Shown: positions 44,354 through 53,648 of the stretch, one piece after another
Numbering within the stretch: the stretch's first letter is position 1
Layout of the letters: every line of letters begins with the position of its first letter
Assembly: GCA_902490335.1 (NCBI GenBank)
Contig: CABUDL010000005.1
Coordinates: 31,578-95,577, forward strand
Origin: an uncultured Clostridium sp.
GTDB taxonomy: Bacteria > Bacillota > Clostridia > Oscillospirales > Ruminococcaceae
Direction: 5' to 3'
Length of the DNA stretch: 64,000 nt
The notes under the pieces: model-generated
What the model saw: the letters and a program-made list of their open reading frames with translations, nothing else
Databases searched by the model: none
Told to the model about the DNA's origin: nothing
Program-made: the position numbers and the translations under genes

Positions 44354-45490
44354 TTATGACAGAATTGCCCGCACCGCCGCACAGCAGGCATCCGCCTGCG
44401 CACGGGTGTTGAAGGCACCCAGACTAATCCGCACCACACCGTCCCGGTCGGTGTGCATCTTGCGGTGTGCCAGTGCAGCACAGTGAAAACCTGCCCGCAC
44501 CGCAATTCCCTTTTCATTCAGGCATTCTGCCGCCGTAGTCGAATCCAGATTTCCCAGATTCAGCGCAATCACCGGCAGATTTTTCCCCACGCACGGCGCC
44601 TGCGAATACAGCTGCACACCCCGAATCCCGCACAGCTGCTCGTAGAGATAAGCGCACAGCCGCATCTCCTTTTCATACAGCCGCTGCGGCGTGTTTTGCA
44701 GCACAAAGGAGATGCCGGCGCTCAGTCCCAAGATTCCGGGCGTGTTGACCGTTCCGCCCTCCAGCCGGTCGGGCAGCAGGTCGGGCATCACCGGCTCCAT
44801 CGAAAAGCTGCCCGTTCCACCGGACAGCAGCGGCTGCGGCAGTACCGGACAGTTGACGATGAGCAGTCCGGTGCCCGCCGGTCCATACAATCCCTTGTGA
44901 CCCGGCAGACACAGGTAGTCGATTGCCTGCCGTTTGAGGTCCAGCGGCAGCAGTCCCGCGCTCTGCGCAGCATCCACCGTCATCATCACGCCGCGGCAGC
45001 GTGCCATCGCAGCGATGCGCTCCACCGGCACCCGGATTCCAAAGACGTTGGACGCCTGGGTGCAGACAATCATGCGGGTATTCGGGCGAATCAGATGTTC
45101 AAAATTCCAGACGGTCTTCTGCTCGCTTTCTTCTACCGCAGCCACACTGTATTCGATTATCCCCTGCCGCCTCAGCTGCTCCACCACCCGGTAGACCGCG
45201 TTGTGCTCCATGTCGGAGATGATGAAATGGTCCCCCGGCTGCGCCACTCCCTTGATGACGATATTGAGCGATTCGGTGCAGTTTTTGGTGAACACCACCT
45301 GCTCGGGCTGACAGCCGAACAGGGCAGCTGCCCGCTCGCGGCAGCGGTGGACCATCCTGCCGGTCTGCATCGAAAGGTCGTGACCTCCTCTGCCCGGGTT
45401 GGCTCCATAGTACAGCATCGCCTGCTGCACCGCCTGCACCACGCAGCCCGGCTTCGGGAAGGTTGTGGCAGCGTTGTCAAAATAAATCAT
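44354..45490 (-). CDS. Cysteine desulfurase-family PLP enzyme (class V aminotransferase)
   Basis: 378 aa. FDNAATTFPKP at the N-terminus, the PLP Lys in LPGHKGLYGPAGTG (about residue 195) and the candidate sulfur-accepting Cys in RAGFHCAALAH (about 342) define the group of small NifS/CsdA-like proteins. It would release sulfur or selenium from cysteine or selenocysteine as a persulfide. It overlaps the preceding DUF3343 gene by 4 nt (ATGA), so the two are translationally coupled. The pairing suggests delivery of S or Se rather than general Fe-S assembly; no iscU or sufU is nearby. Confidence 0.85.
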   Translation of the reverse strand: MIYFDNAATTFPKPGCVVQAVQQAMLYYGANPGRGGHDLSMQTGRMVHRCRERAAALFGCQPEQVVFTKNCTESLNIVIKGVAQPGDHFIISDMEHNAVYRVVEQLRRQGIIEYSVAAVEESEQKTVWNFEHLIRPNTRMIVCTQASNVFGIRVPVERIAAMARCRGVMMTVDAAQSAGLLPLDLKRQAIDYLCLPGHKGLYGPAGTGLLIVNCPVLPQPLLSGGTGSFSMEPVMPDLLPDRLEGGTVNTPGILGLSAGISFVLQNTPQRLYEKEMRLCAYLYEQLCGIRGVQLYSQAPCVGKNLPVIALNLGNLDSTTAAECLNEKGIAVRAGFHCAALAHRKMHTDRDGVVRISLGAFNTRAQADACCAAVRAILS

Positions 45491-45729
45491 CGCGCCTCAC
45501 CTGCCTTTGGCTGGGTCGAGCGCGCCAGCTTGATGCCGCCCGATTGCAGCAGCTGTTTTGCGCGCTGTGCATCCCCCTTCACCGTCAGCTTGTATCCACA
45601 GCCCTGGACGCGGTCATGGTCTCTGCCCGCCCAGGCACGAAATCCCTTCTGTTCGAGCAGCTTCTGCCCTTTGAGCGCATAGGTCAGCGAGCTGACCGGT
45701 ATATCGGTCGACGGATATTCCTTGTTCAT
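45487..45729 (-). CDS. DUF3343 putative Se/S carrier-like protein
   Basis: 80 aa. The DUF3343 pattern is visible: SSLTYALKGQKLLEQKG, then RDHDRVQGCGYKLTV with one conserved Cys in GCG, then KQLLQSGGIK. Such proteins are encoded next to selenium-linked or NifS-like genes and are thought to carry Se or S; this is inference from context. The ATG at 45729 follows GGGGGAACCGGG; ten codons upstream remain open but lack a start signal. The coding region ends inside the start of the cysteine desulfurase gene. Confidence 0.8.
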   Translation of the reverse strand: MNKEYPSTDIPVSSLTYALKGQKLLEQKGFRAWAGRDHDRVQGCGYKLTVKGDAQRAKQLLQSGGIKLARSTQPKAGEAR

Positions 45730-45828
45730 CCCGGTTCCCCCTTTCTGATCATCGGACAAACGATGTCCTCTTCCATTCTATGCAGGGAACCGGATGCACG
45801 CGCCCGCTGCGGCAATGTATTTTTCAGA

Positions 45829-47019
45829 CTAACCTCGGGTAATCAGACAAACGCTGTGGGCGCTCATCCCTTCGCCACTGCCGGTAAAGCCCAGCTGTTC
45901 CTCGGTGGTCGCCTTGACGTTGACCTGCTCCACCTCGATTTGACAGGCATCGGCAATATTTTGTGCCATCTGCGGGATGTAGTCCTTGAGCTTGGGTCTT
46001 TGCGCAATGATGGTGCAGTCGATGTTGGAGATGGAATATCCCTTTTCCTTCAGCAGCAGTACCACCTGTTTCAGCAGGCAGATGCTGTCTGCTCCGGCAT
46101 AGCGCGGGTCGGTGTCGGGAAAATGTCTGCCGATGTCCCCCAGCGCCGCTGCGCCCAACAGGGCATCCATCACTGCGTGTACCAGAACATCTGCGTCCGA
46201 ATGACCCAGCAGTCCTTTCTCCCACGGGATTTCCACCCCACCCAAAATCAGCTTTCTGTCCTGTGTCAGTCGGTGTACATCGTACCCGTGTCCTGTGCGG
46301 ATTTCCATTCTCTTCTCCTCCTGTTGTTCCTGTTCGCCTGCCATCGCCTTTGCCACTGCGATGTCCTCGGGCGTGGTGATTTTGATGTTGCGGTAATCCC
46401 CTTCACACAGCTTCACCGCATGACCGATGTGCTCCACCAGCTGGCAGTCATCGGTAAAATCCAGTCCATCCCGCTGCGCCTGCTCCACTGCACGGCGGTA
46501 CAGTTCCGCCTCAAACACCTGCGGTGTCTGGGTCAGATACAACTTGCTGCGGTCCGGTGTCTGTTCAATAAAACCTTCCTCGTTTGCCTGCTTGATGGTG
46601 TCCTTGACACGCACCGCCGCCGTTGCCGCTCCGTATTCGACCGCCGCCTGGATGCATCGCTCGATCATCTGCGGCTGGGCAAAGGGTCTGGCTCCATCGT
46701 GAATGACAAAATACTCCACCTGGTCGGACAGCTTTGCGATCCCCGCCTGCACCGACTGCTGTCGGGTTGCGCCTCCGGTGGTGAGGACAAAATCGGGCAG
46801 CTGATACTGCTCCTTCCAGCTTTGCAGCTGGGCAAACTGCTCCTGCCGCGCCACCACCACCAGCTCCCGAATCGACCGGACCTGTGCCAGCGCCTGAATA
46901 GAGCGCACCAAAACCGGCACTCCGTTTAACTCCAGCAGCTGCTTGTCCACACCCTGCATCCGCTGTGCCATTCCTCCTGCGGCAATCACCGCTCCTGCTC
47001 TTGTGCTGTCTTGCTTCAT
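45829..47019 (-). CDS. ispDF: Bifunctional IspD/IspF (isoprenoid MEP pathway)
   Basis: 396 aa, a fusion. Residues 1 to about 225 are IspD ([33 protein letters not shown]), which forms CDP-methylerythritol. After a short linker ([10 protein letters not shown]), residues about 238-396 are IspF: the metal-binding [30 protein letters not shown] and the [13 protein letters not shown] end. IspE, the enzyme between the two reactions, is not in the window. Fusion is well known in some proteobacteria and occurs in certain clostridia. There is no frame break. Confidence 0.95.
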   Translation of the reverse strand: MKQDSTRAGAVIAAGGMAQRMQGVDKQLLELNGVPVLVRSIQALAQVRSIRELVVVARQEQFAQLQSWKEQYQLPDFVLTTGGATRQQSVQAGIAKLSDQVEYFVIHDGARPFAQPQMIERCIQAAVEYGAATAAVRVKDTIKQANEEGFIEQTPDRSKLYLTQTPQVFEAELYRRAVEQAQRDGLDFTDDCQLVEHIGHAVKLCEGDYRNIKITTPEDIAVAKAMAGEQEQQEEKRMEIRTGHGYDVHRLTQDRKLILGGVEIPWEKGLLGHSDADVLVHAVMDALLGAAALGDIGRHFPDTDPRYAGADSICLLKQVVLLLKEKGYSISNIDCTIIAQRPKLKDYIPQMAQNIADACQIEVEQVNVKATTEEQLGFTGSGEGMSAHSVCLITRG

Positions 47020-47124
47020 TCTGCTGCCTCCTTACATACGGACCGGTTGCCTGTGGTATATCCTACCAGCAAACAACCGATATTTTTAGTGATAAATGTA
47101 AAAGTTTTGCAAAAAATAAAAAGC

Positions 47125-47149
47125 AGGCTCCGACCAACCGCCGGAGCCT
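47125..47149 (-). terminator. Terminator after rodA
   Basis: AGGCTCCG (47125-47132) pairs with CGGAGCCT (47142-47149); the minus strand continues into a T-rich run. Confidence 0.75.
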
Positions 47150-47168
47150 TTCCATACGCAAACTGTGT

Positions 47169-48308
47169 TTACCCAAACAGCATATCCTTGCCGCTGTGAA
47201 CATAGACGCTCAGTACCACACCGATGGCAAGGTAAAGGGTACCGGTCGAGGTTCCGCCTGCGGACAAAAACGGCAAGGTGACCCCGATGACCGGCATCAT
47301 CCCCAGACACATTCCGATGTTGATGATAATTTGAATGCCAATCATCGCAAAAACACCCACGCAGATATACTTTCCCAAATCATCGGGCGCGCGCAGACCG
47401 TTGCTCAGGATGCGGATGCACAAAAACGCCAGCACCAGCAGCACCGCCAAACAGCCGATGAAGCCCACCGTTTCCCCGATGTAGGTGAAGATAAAATCGT
47501 TGTACACCTCGGGGACATAGCGAAACTGTCCGGTCTCCATGAACACACCGTTGCCCCACAGCCCGCCGTTGCCAATCGAAATCAGTCCCCGCTGCTGCTG
47601 CCAGGAGTCCGCTGCCTCCACCAGCGTCGGGTCGATGACCGCCAGGATGCGGTTCTTTTTGTCGTCATCCAGCAGAAAATTCCACGCCACAATGGCTGCC
47701 GGCGGAATCATCGCCGCTACCGGCAGGATGTACTTCCAGGAAAGTCCCGCTGTGAACAGCATCGCAGCAAAGATGACCGCCATGACCAGTGCAGTACCGT
47801 CGTCCCCCTGCAGATGGATGATGGCAACCGGCAGCAGTCCGTGCAACAAAAGCAGCAGCAGCTGTTTTGGACGATTCAAGGTATCCTTTACCTTGGAAAG
47901 GTGGTAGGCAAAGGTGATAATAAAAGAAATCTTGAGCAGCTCGGAGGGCTGGAAGTTGATCCCTAAAAACGGGATGGGCAGCCAGTTGCGGTCGTCCACC
48001 CACTCGACACGCTGTACTCCAAAGGGAAACAGCAGCAGCAGTAAACCGTAGCAGACTGCCGTATGAAACTTCCACATCCGTGCCATTGTGTGATAGTCAA
48101 TCTTGGAAAGAACGATTGCCGCAGCAATGCCGCACAACGCCATCGCCGGCTGTACCACAACGGTGTTGATTCTGCCGATTTCCCCGTTTTGGTACAGGCT
48201 GTAAATCAGCAGGGTGCTGAATACCGACAGTCCGGTGCAGCACAGCAGCAACAGCCAGTCGGTCTGTTTAAAATATCTGCCGATGGCAGAAAAAATATTT
48301 TTTATCAT
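47169..48308 (-). CDS. rodA: SEDS peptidoglycan glycosyltransferase RodA
   Basis: 379 aa with about ten transmembrane helices. SEDS signatures present are FQPSELLKISFI (about residues 121-132), QGDDGTALVM (with the Asp needed for activity, about 166) and the C-terminal GVTLPFLSAGGTSTG. It polymerises lipid II for side-wall growth together with a class B PBP, which is not in this window. The alternative FtsW is less likely because RodA-like GNGGLWGNGVF is present and no division genes are adjacent. It has its own promoter. Confidence 0.88.
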   Translation of the reverse strand: MIKNIFSAIGRYFKQTDWLLLLCCTGLSVFSTLLIYSLYQNGEIGRINTVVVQPAMALCGIAAAIVLSKIDYHTMARMWKFHTAVCYGLLLLLFPFGVQRVEWVDDRNWLPIPFLGINFQPSELLKISFIITFAYHLSKVKDTLNRPKQLLLLLLHGLLPVAIIHLQGDDGTALVMAVIFAAMLFTAGLSWKYILPVAAMIPPAAIVAWNFLLDDDKKNRILAVIDPTLVEAADSWQQQRGLISIGNGGLWGNGVFMETGQFRYVPEVYNDFIFTYIGETVGFIGCLAVLLVLAFLCIRILSNGLRAPDDLGKYICVGVFAMIGIQIIINIGMCLGMMPVIGVTLPFLSAGGTSTGTLYLAIGVVLSVYVHSGKDMLFG

Positions 48309-48365
48309 CTGTAAAAAAGCCTTTCTGTTCCCGTTTTTCGGCTGTTTGACCCTCAGAACAGTCTT

Positions 48366-48394
48366 ATTATATTATGAAACCTGTCGGGATTCAA
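48366..48394 (-). promoter_or_regulatory. Promoter of rodA
   Basis: On the minus strand TTGAAT (48394-48389), 17 bp, TATAAT (48371-48366). Confidence 0.8.
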
Positions 48395-48449
48395 GCTAAA
48401 ATCTATAAATATTCGCCTGCATTTCTCTTCCACCTTTCACAAAATTATG

Positions 48450-48605
48450 GTATACTGTGGATACCAGTATATGACCCAACCGGTTTTCAGACCGATTGAG
48501 GCATATACCTGCGGCAGTTTCGCGGGACATCCGCTTTTGGTCAGTCGGCATTGTTCCGCACTCTTTTTGAGTTTTCACTGCATCTTGATTTTATCAAAGA
48601 CACCA
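48450..48605 (+). other. Structured leader of fhs, possible regulatory RNA
   Basis: A weak promoter (TTCCAC-17-TATACT, -10 at about 48453-48458) gives a leader of about 160 nt. CCGATTGA (about 48491-48498) can pair with TCAGTCGG (about 48541-48548), enclosing a hairpin CCTGCG/CGCGGG. No known riboswitch consensus (ZTP, THF, T-box) is convincingly visible. No gene is seen in the 311-bp rodA-fhs gap. Confidence 0.3.
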
Positions 48606-48620
48606 AGGAGGAAATTACCC

Positions 48621-50288
48621 ATGCTTACAGACATCGAAATCGCCCAGCAGTGTGCTATGAAGCCCATCACCGAAGTAGCCGGTGCGCTCGGTATCCGTCC
48701 TGAGGAGCTGGAACCGTACGGTCACTACAAGGCAAAACTTTCGGACGACCTTGCCAAACGGCTGGAAAGCCAGCCGGACGGCAAGCTGATTCTGGTTACC
48801 GCCATCAACCCGACTCCTGCGGGCGAAGGCAAGACCACCACAACCGTCGGTCTTGGACAGGCAATGCAGAAGATCGGCAAAAAAGCTATCATCGCTCTGC
48901 GCGAGCCTTCCCTGGGTCCTGTATTCGGCATCAAGGGCGGCGCTGCCGGCGGCGGCTATGCACAGGTCGTTCCGATGGAGGACATCAACCTGCACTTCAC
49001 CGGCGATATGCACGCCATCACCGCTGCCAACAACCTGCTGTGCGCTATCCTGGACAACCATATGCAGCAGGGCAACGAGCTGAACATCGACCAGCGCCGT
49101 ATCCTGTTCAAACGCTGCATGGACATGAACGACCGCGCACTGCGCTTTGTCAACGTCGGACTGGGCGGAAAAGCAAACGGTATCCCGCGTGAGGACGGCT
49201 TCCAGATCACCGTTGCCAGCGAGGTTATGGCAATCCTGTGCCTTGCCTCGGATATGCAGGACCTCAAGGAGCGTCTGGGCAACATTCTGGTCGCTTACAC
49301 CTATGACAACAAGCCGGTCTACGCCAAAGACCTCAAGGTAAATGGCGCGATGGCAGTGCTGCTTAAAGACGCCATCAAACCAAACCTGGTACAGACTTTG
49401 GAAAACACCCCTGCCCTGATGCACGGCGGTCCATTTGCCAACATCGCACACGGCTGCAACTCGGTTCGTGCAACCAAGCTTGCCCTGAAGCTGGCAGACT
49501 ACACCATCACCGAGGCAGGCTTCGGCTCGGACCTTGGCGCTGAAAAGTTCCTGGACATCAAGTGCCGCTACGCAGGACTCAAACCATCCGCCATCGTTGT
49601 TGTCGCCACCCTGCGCGCACTCAAATATAACGGCGGCGTACCAAAGGCAGAAACCTCTCAGCCCAATGTGGAGGCTGTCAAAGCCGGTCTGTGCAACCTT
49701 GCCGCTCATGTAGAAAACATGAAGAAATTCGGCGTTCCGGTCGTTGTTGCCATCAACCACTTCCTGACCGACTCGGATGAGGAGATTGCTGTACTGGAAA
49801 ACTACTGCCGTGAAAACGACGTCGAATTTGCTCTCTCCGATGTATTCGCCAAAGGCGGCGAAGGCGGCGTGGCTCTGGCAGAAAAGGTAGTAAAAGCCTG
49901 CGAAAAACCTGCCAACTTTGCCCCGCTGTACGACATCGAACTGCCAATCAAGGAAAAAATCGACATCATCGCCAAAAACATCTATGGAGCAGACAGCGTT
50001 GTTTACTCCTCCGAAGCGCTCAAGTCGATTGCCAATATCGAAAAGCTCGGTCGCGACAAGCTGCCAATCTGTATGGCAAAGACTCAGTACTCGCTGTCCG
50101 ACGATCCTTCCAAGCTTGGACGTCCAACCGGATTCAAACTCAACATCCGTGACGTCAAGCTTTCTGCCGGCGCCGGCTTCATCGTCGCTCTGTCCGGTAC
50201 CATCATGACCATGCCCGGTCTGGGCAAGGACCCTGCGGCTTACCGCATCGACATTGATGAGGACGGTCACATCCACGGTCTGTTTTAA
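48621..50288 (+). CDS. fhs: Formate-tetrahydrofolate ligase
   Basis: 555 aa, normal length. It activates formate with ATP to 10-formyl-THF for purine synthesis or, in acetogens, the methyl branch. The P-loop-like [18 protein letters not shown] (about residues 64-81), [21 protein letters not shown] and a C-terminal [12 protein letters not shown] are typical. The ATG at 48621 follows AAGGAGGAAATTACCC; the frame open to 48447 is the leader. Codon usage is that of a highly expressed gene. It works with FolD at 2.3 kb. Confidence 0.97.
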   Translation: MLTDIEIAQQCAMKPITEVAGALGIRPEELEPYGHYKAKLSDDLAKRLESQPDGKLILVTAINPTPAGEGKTTTTVGLGQAMQKIGKKAIIALREPSLGPVFGIKGGAAGGGYAQVVPMEDINLHFTGDMHAITAANNLLCAILDNHMQQGNELNIDQRRILFKRCMDMNDRALRFVNVGLGGKANGIPREDGFQITVASEVMAILCLASDMQDLKERLGNILVAYTYDNKPVYAKDLKVNGAMAVLLKDAIKPNLVQTLENTPALMHGGPFANIAHGCNSVRATKLALKLADYTITEAGFGSDLGAEKFLDIKCRYAGLKPSAIVVVATLRALKYNGGVPKAETSQPNVEAVKAGLCNLAAHVENMKKFGVPVVVAINHFLTDSDEEIAVLENYCRENDVEFALSDVFAKGGEGGVALAEKVVKACEKPANFAPLYDIELPIKEKIDIIAKNIYGADSVVYSSEALKSIANIEKLGRDKLPICMAKTQYSLSDDPSKLGRPTGFKLNIRDVKLSAGAGFIVALSGTIMTMPGLGKDPAAYRIDIDEDGHIHGLF

Positions 50289-50298
50289 CGCAGTTTTC

Positions 50299-50337
50299 AG
50301 GGAGGTTTCCAAAGGCGGGGACCTCCCTGCCTTTTGG
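50299..50337 (+). other. Potential H-type pseudoknot in the fhs-tsaE spacer
   Basis: AGGGAGGT (50299-50306) pairs perfectly with ACCTCCCT (50321-50328). Loop bases CCAAAGGC (50309-50316) pair with GCCTTTTGG (50329-50337, one bulge), which together would make an H-type pseudoknot. Alternatively these are two competing hairpins acting as an attenuator. tsaE starts 31 bp downstream. Confidence 0.45.
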
Positions 50338-50367
50338 TTGCCGCCCGGTTGGGAAGAAAGGAAATCC

Positions 50368-50793
50368 ATGAAAAAATATATCAGCTACAGTCCCGAGCAG
50401 ACCGAACAGATTGCCGCCGAGTTTGCCTCGACTTTAAAAAGCGGCGATGTGATCGCCTATCAAGGTCCGATGGGCGCAGGAAAAACTGCCTTCACCCGCG
50501 GGCTTTGCCGTGGGCTGGGACTGGACGATCCCGTTTCCAGCCCTACCTTTGCTCTGGTCCATCAATATGGTAACGGGGAACGCGCCCTGTATCACTTCGA
50601 TATGTATCGGGTGGAAAGCTACGAGGACCTGTACTCCACCGGATTTTTTGATTATCTGGACTACGGAGGCATCCTTGCCATCGAGTGGAGCGAAAACATC
50701 GAGGCGGTCCTTCCGCCCAACACCATCACCGTTACCATCCAAAAGGACGAAAACGACCCCGATCTGCGCGTGATTCAGATCGACCGACCTTAA
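50368..50793 (+). CDS. tsaE: tRNA t6A37 biosynthesis ATPase TsaE
   Basis: 141 aa. Walker A is GPMGAGKTAF (about residues 32-41), and SPTFALVHQYGNG and HFDMYRVESYEDLYSTGF are the family signatures. TsaE is the ATPase that regenerates the TsaBD complex transferring threonylcarbamoyl to tRNA. The ATG at 50368 follows GAAAGGAAATCC. tsaB starts 18 bp downstream, the usual Firmicute pairing; tsaD is not in the window. Confidence 0.95.
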   Translation: MKKYISYSPEQTEQIAAEFASTLKSGDVIAYQGPMGAGKTAFTRGLCRGLGLDDPVSSPTFALVHQYGNGERALYHFDMYRVESYEDLYSTGFFDYLDYGGILAIEWSENIEAVLPPNTITVTIQKDENDPDLRVIQIDRP

Positions 50794-50811
50794 ATAAGGA
50801 GGAGCTTTTTC

Positions 50812-51540
50812 TTGATCATCTTTGCTATGGATACCTCGGCTGCCGCCGCTTCCTGCGCTTTGCTCGAGGACGACCGACCGATTGCTCAATTTTATACCGA
50901 TGCCCACCTGACTCACAGCCAGACCATCATGCCGATGGTGGAATCGCTGCTGTCCTGCAGCCACATGACCATCCAGCAGGTGGATTTGTTTGCCGCTTCG
51001 GTCGGTCCCGGCTCCTTCACCGGTCTGCGCATCGGGGTAGCTGCCGTCAAAGGGATGGCGCAGGTGCTGGATAAGCCCTGTGCTGCCGTTTCCGCGCTGG
51101 AAGGACTGGCGTACAACCTGTCCGACCGCACCGGTATCATCTGTCCTGCACTGGATGCGCGCTGCGGTCAGGTCTACACCGCCTGGTTCGACGCCGACCG
51201 GCAGATGCAGCGGATGCACGAGGACTGTGCGCTGATGGCAGACCAGCTGTGTGAACAGCTGATTCCTCTTTCCCGGCAGGCTCCCATCACCCTGGTGGGC
51301 GACGGAGCGCAGCTGGTCAAGGACACCATGCAGACCATCGACCCGCAGCTGGCTGACCGTCTTTTGCTCCCGGGCAAGCACCTTCTGCTCCAGCACGCCT
51401 ACGGCATCGGGCTTGCCGCCTGGCGCCAGGTGACACAGCAGAAGATGCCGCTCATCTCTGCCCAGCAGCTGGTCCCTGTTTACCTCAAGCTGCCGCAGGC
51501 ACAGCGGGAGCTTCAACTCAAACTGAAAAAGCAGCAGTAA
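50812..51540 (+). CDS. tsaB: tRNA t6A37 biosynthesis protein TsaB
   Basis: 242 aa, an ASKHA-fold partner of TsaD. The N-terminal FAMDTSAAAASCALL and SVGPGSFTGLRIGVAAVKG (about residues 65-83) are diagnostic. The gene starts at TTG 50812, with AAGGAGGAG 7 nt upstream; no ATG fits. The rimI gene that often follows tsaB is not present here; rpiB follows. Confidence 0.94.
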   Translation: MIIFAMDTSAAAASCALLEDDRPIAQFYTDAHLTHSQTIMPMVESLLSCSHMTIQQVDLFAASVGPGSFTGLRIGVAAVKGMAQVLDKPCAAVSALEGLAYNLSDRTGIICPALDARCGQVYTAWFDADRQMQRMHEDCALMADQLCEQLIPLSRQAPITLVGDGAQLVKDTMQTIDPQLADRLLLPGKHLLLQHAYGIGLAAWRQVTQQKMPLISAQQLVPVYLKLPQAQRELQLKLKKQQ

Positions 51541-51613
51541 CCGCTCCTGCTTTTTGCAAAGCTATTTTTATATCATCTTATCCAATCATCTAAATATGAC
51601 GGAGGGTATCATT

Positions 51614-52060
51614 ATGCTCGTAATTGGTAGTGACCACGGCGGTTTCCTGCTCAAACAGGAAATCAAAAAACATCTGGAAGAAAAAGGAGTCGACTTTGTA
51701 GACGTCGGCTGCTACGACGAAAATTCGGTGGATTATCCCGACGTTGCCAAGGCTGCCTGTGACAAGATCACCAGCGGCGAATGTGACATCGGCATCCTGA
51801 TCTGCGGCACCGGCATCGGCATCTCGATGGCTGCCAACAAGGTCAAGGGAATCCGCGCTGCCTGCTGCTCCGACTGCTTCAGCGCAAAATACACCCGTTT
51901 GCATAACAACGCCAACGTCCTGTGCTTTGGCGGAAGGGTTGTCGGCGCAGGACTTGCCTGTATGATGGTCGATGCCTTCCTGGAAACCGGCTTTGAGGGC
52001 GGTCGCCATCAGAGAAGGGTGGACAAGATTCTGGCTTTGGAAGAAAACTTTGGCAAATAA
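51614..52060 (+). CDS. rpiB: Ribose-5-phosphate isomerase B
   Basis: 148 aa. It interconverts ribose 5-phosphate and ribulose 5-phosphate. IGSDHGGFLLK (about residues 4-14), the catalytic Cys region ICGTGIGISMAANKVKGIRAACC (about 64-86) and HNNANVLCFGGR are present. The ATG at 51614 follows GGAGGGTATCATT. It follows tsaB by 73 bp. Its product is the substrate of Prs, linking it to upp downstream. Confidence 0.95.
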   Translation: MLVIGSDHGGFLLKQEIKKHLEEKGVDFVDVGCYDENSVDYPDVAKAACDKITSGECDIGILICGTGIGISMAANKVKGIRAACCSDCFSAKYTRLHNNANVLCFGGRVVGAGLACMMVDAFLETGFEGGRHQRRVDKILALEENFGK

Positions 52061-52243
52061 TACATTTTTCCTTCCTTTTTTGAGTAAATTGCCGATTTTC
52101 CCATTTCTGAAAAAAATGGTGAAAAAAATATTTTCTTCTGACCTCGTTTGTTGTAAAATAGAGATATAGGTTTGGCGTTTGATTTTGTTGAATTGACGGA
52201 TGACCTATCCTCATCTTATTAAAACTGAAAGGATTCGATCATT

Positions 52244-52870
52244 ATGACTCCTATGATTTTTGATCACCCACTCATCCAGCACAAGATTTCCCTGCTGAGA
52301 AACAAAAATACCGGTTCCAAAGAATTCCGCGAACTGGTCGGCGAGGTATCCATGCTGATGTGCTATGAAGCTACCCGCGACCTGCCGCTCAAAGAGGTTG
52401 AAATCGAAACTCCTGTTGCTCTGGCAAAGACCAAGGTCATCGCCGGCAGAAAACTGGCATTCGTTCCAATCCTGCGCGCCGGTATCGGTATGCTCGACGG
52501 CGTATTGTCGATGGTTCCCACTGCTAAGGTCGGTCACATCGGTCTGTACCGTGACCCACAGACCCTGCAGCCGGTCAAATACTACTGCAAACTTCCTTCC
52601 GACATCAACGAGCGCGAGGTCATCGTCCTCGACCCAATGCTGGCAACCGGCGGCTCTGCTGTTGCTGCTATCCAGATGCTCAAGGAAAGCGGTGCTACCA
52701 ACATCAAATTCATGTGCATCATCGCTGCACCGGAAGGCTTGAACGCACTGACCGAAGCACATCCTGACGTACAGGTTTACTGCGCTGCTCTGGATGAAAA
52801 GCTCAACGACGATAAATACATCGTTCCCGGTCTGGGCGACTGCGGCGACCGTATCTTCGGCACCAAGTAA
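52244..52870 (+). CDS. upp: Uracil phosphoribosyltransferase
   Basis: 208 aa. It makes UMP from uracil and PRPP in pyrimidine salvage. The PRPP loop [18 protein letters not shown] (about residues 125-142), the N-terminal [17 protein letters not shown] and the C-terminal [14 protein letters not shown] are diagnostic. AAAGGATTCGATCATT precedes the ATG. The 183-bp leader has ATAGGT/ACCTAT arms at about 52166 and 52202 that could form a long-range stem. No PyrR-binding site was recognised. Confidence 0.97.
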   Translation: MTPMIFDHPLIQHKISLLRNKNTGSKEFRELVGEVSMLMCYEATRDLPLKEVEIETPVALAKTKVIAGRKLAFVPILRAGIGMLDGVLSMVPTAKVGHIGLYRDPQTLQPVKYYCKLPSDINEREVIVLDPMLATGGSAVAAIQMLKESGATNIKFMCIIAAPEGLNALTEAHPDVQVYCAALDEKLNDDKYIVPGLGDCGDRIFGTK

Positions 52871-52890
52871 TTTTTGCAATCTCTAATATA

Positions 52891-52926
52891 AAAGAGCGGC
52901 TGCACAAAAGTGCAGCCGCTCTTTTT
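52891..52926 (+). terminator. Terminator after upp
   Basis: AAAGAGCGGCTGCAC (52891-52905) pairs with GTGCAGCCGCTCTTT (52910-52924) around AAAA, followed by T residues; it can also serve the convergent gene. Confidence 0.92.
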
Positions 52927-52939
52927 AGCATAAAACCCG

Positions 52940-53584
52940 CTACCGGATTATAACGCCCAAAAAGCTCGCCAGCATCATCGCCTGCTCCGGTGTGACGATG
53001 GCTCCCTTTAAATCCTCCAATGCCAGACGGAACCCGTCCAGCTCGCAGTTGCGCAAATCCATCCCATTTAAAGAGGTGTGCAGCAGCTGGGATTTGCGCA
53101 GGTCACAGTCGGAAAAGACGGTGTCCTTCCATCTCCATTCGCTGCAATCTGCCTCCTGCAAGCTGCACCCATCAAACAGCACCGCCTTCATCCGGCTGCC
53201 TCCCAGAGCTGCATAACGCAGATTGCACCCTAAGAAGGACACATTCTGAAACAGGGAATGAGCCATCCCGACACCCATCAGCTTGCATCCGCGCAGAGTT
53301 ACCCGACAGGCGGCAAGGTCCTGCAAACGGCAGGCAGAAAAGCTACAATTTTCCAGCAGCACATCGGTGAGGGAAAGATTGTCCAGACAGCACTGTGAAA
53401 ACTGGCAGCTGTGAAAGACGCAGTTTTTAAACTCGATGCCGCTGCCGTCAAACCCTTCCAGCAGCTGGTTTCGATAGATTCCATCGCGCAGCTCCTCCTC
53501 ATCCTGCTGCTGCATCTGCACCAGGTCGTACAGCAGGTTTCCATTCTCCATCGGCTCTGTCAAATTGGGCGGCTGTATTTTCAT
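52940..53584 (-). CDS. Pentapeptide repeat protein, Qnr/McbG-like size
   Basis: 214 aa from the preferred ATG at 53584 (AGGGGAG 8 nt upstream); an in-frame ATG at 53611 is also possible. After an N-terminal segment of about 40 residues, degenerate A/C(D/N)LxX pentapeptides (IEFKNCVFHSCQFSQC and similar) form a right-handed quadrilateral beta-helix. The last 40 residues (LKGAIVTPEQAMMLASFLG) end like Qnr proteins. Those protect DNA gyrase from quinolones by mimicking DNA, and are 214-218 aa long. Resistance function is not implied; chromosomal members mostly have unknown roles. Confidence 0.75.
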   Translation of the reverse strand: MKIQPPNLTEPMENGNLLYDLVQMQQQDEEELRDGIYRNQLLEGFDGSGIEFKNCVFHSCQFSQCCLDNLSLTDVLLENCSFSACRLQDLAACRVTLRGCKLMGVGMAHSLFQNVSFLGCNLRYAALGGSRMKAVLFDGCSLQEADCSEWRWKDTVFSDCDLRKSQLLHTSLNGMDLRNCELDGFRLALEDLKGAIVTPEQAMMLASFLGVIIR

Positions 53585-53648
53585 TCCCATCTCTCCCCTC
53601 ATTTTTTTCATTATATTCCCTTTCGGGGAAAGATACAAGGCACACAGG

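Noticed and set aside
48615..50369. 584-codon minus-strand frame opposite fhs
   Set aside because: Antisense shadow of a highly biased gene; no start signal and no family resemblance.
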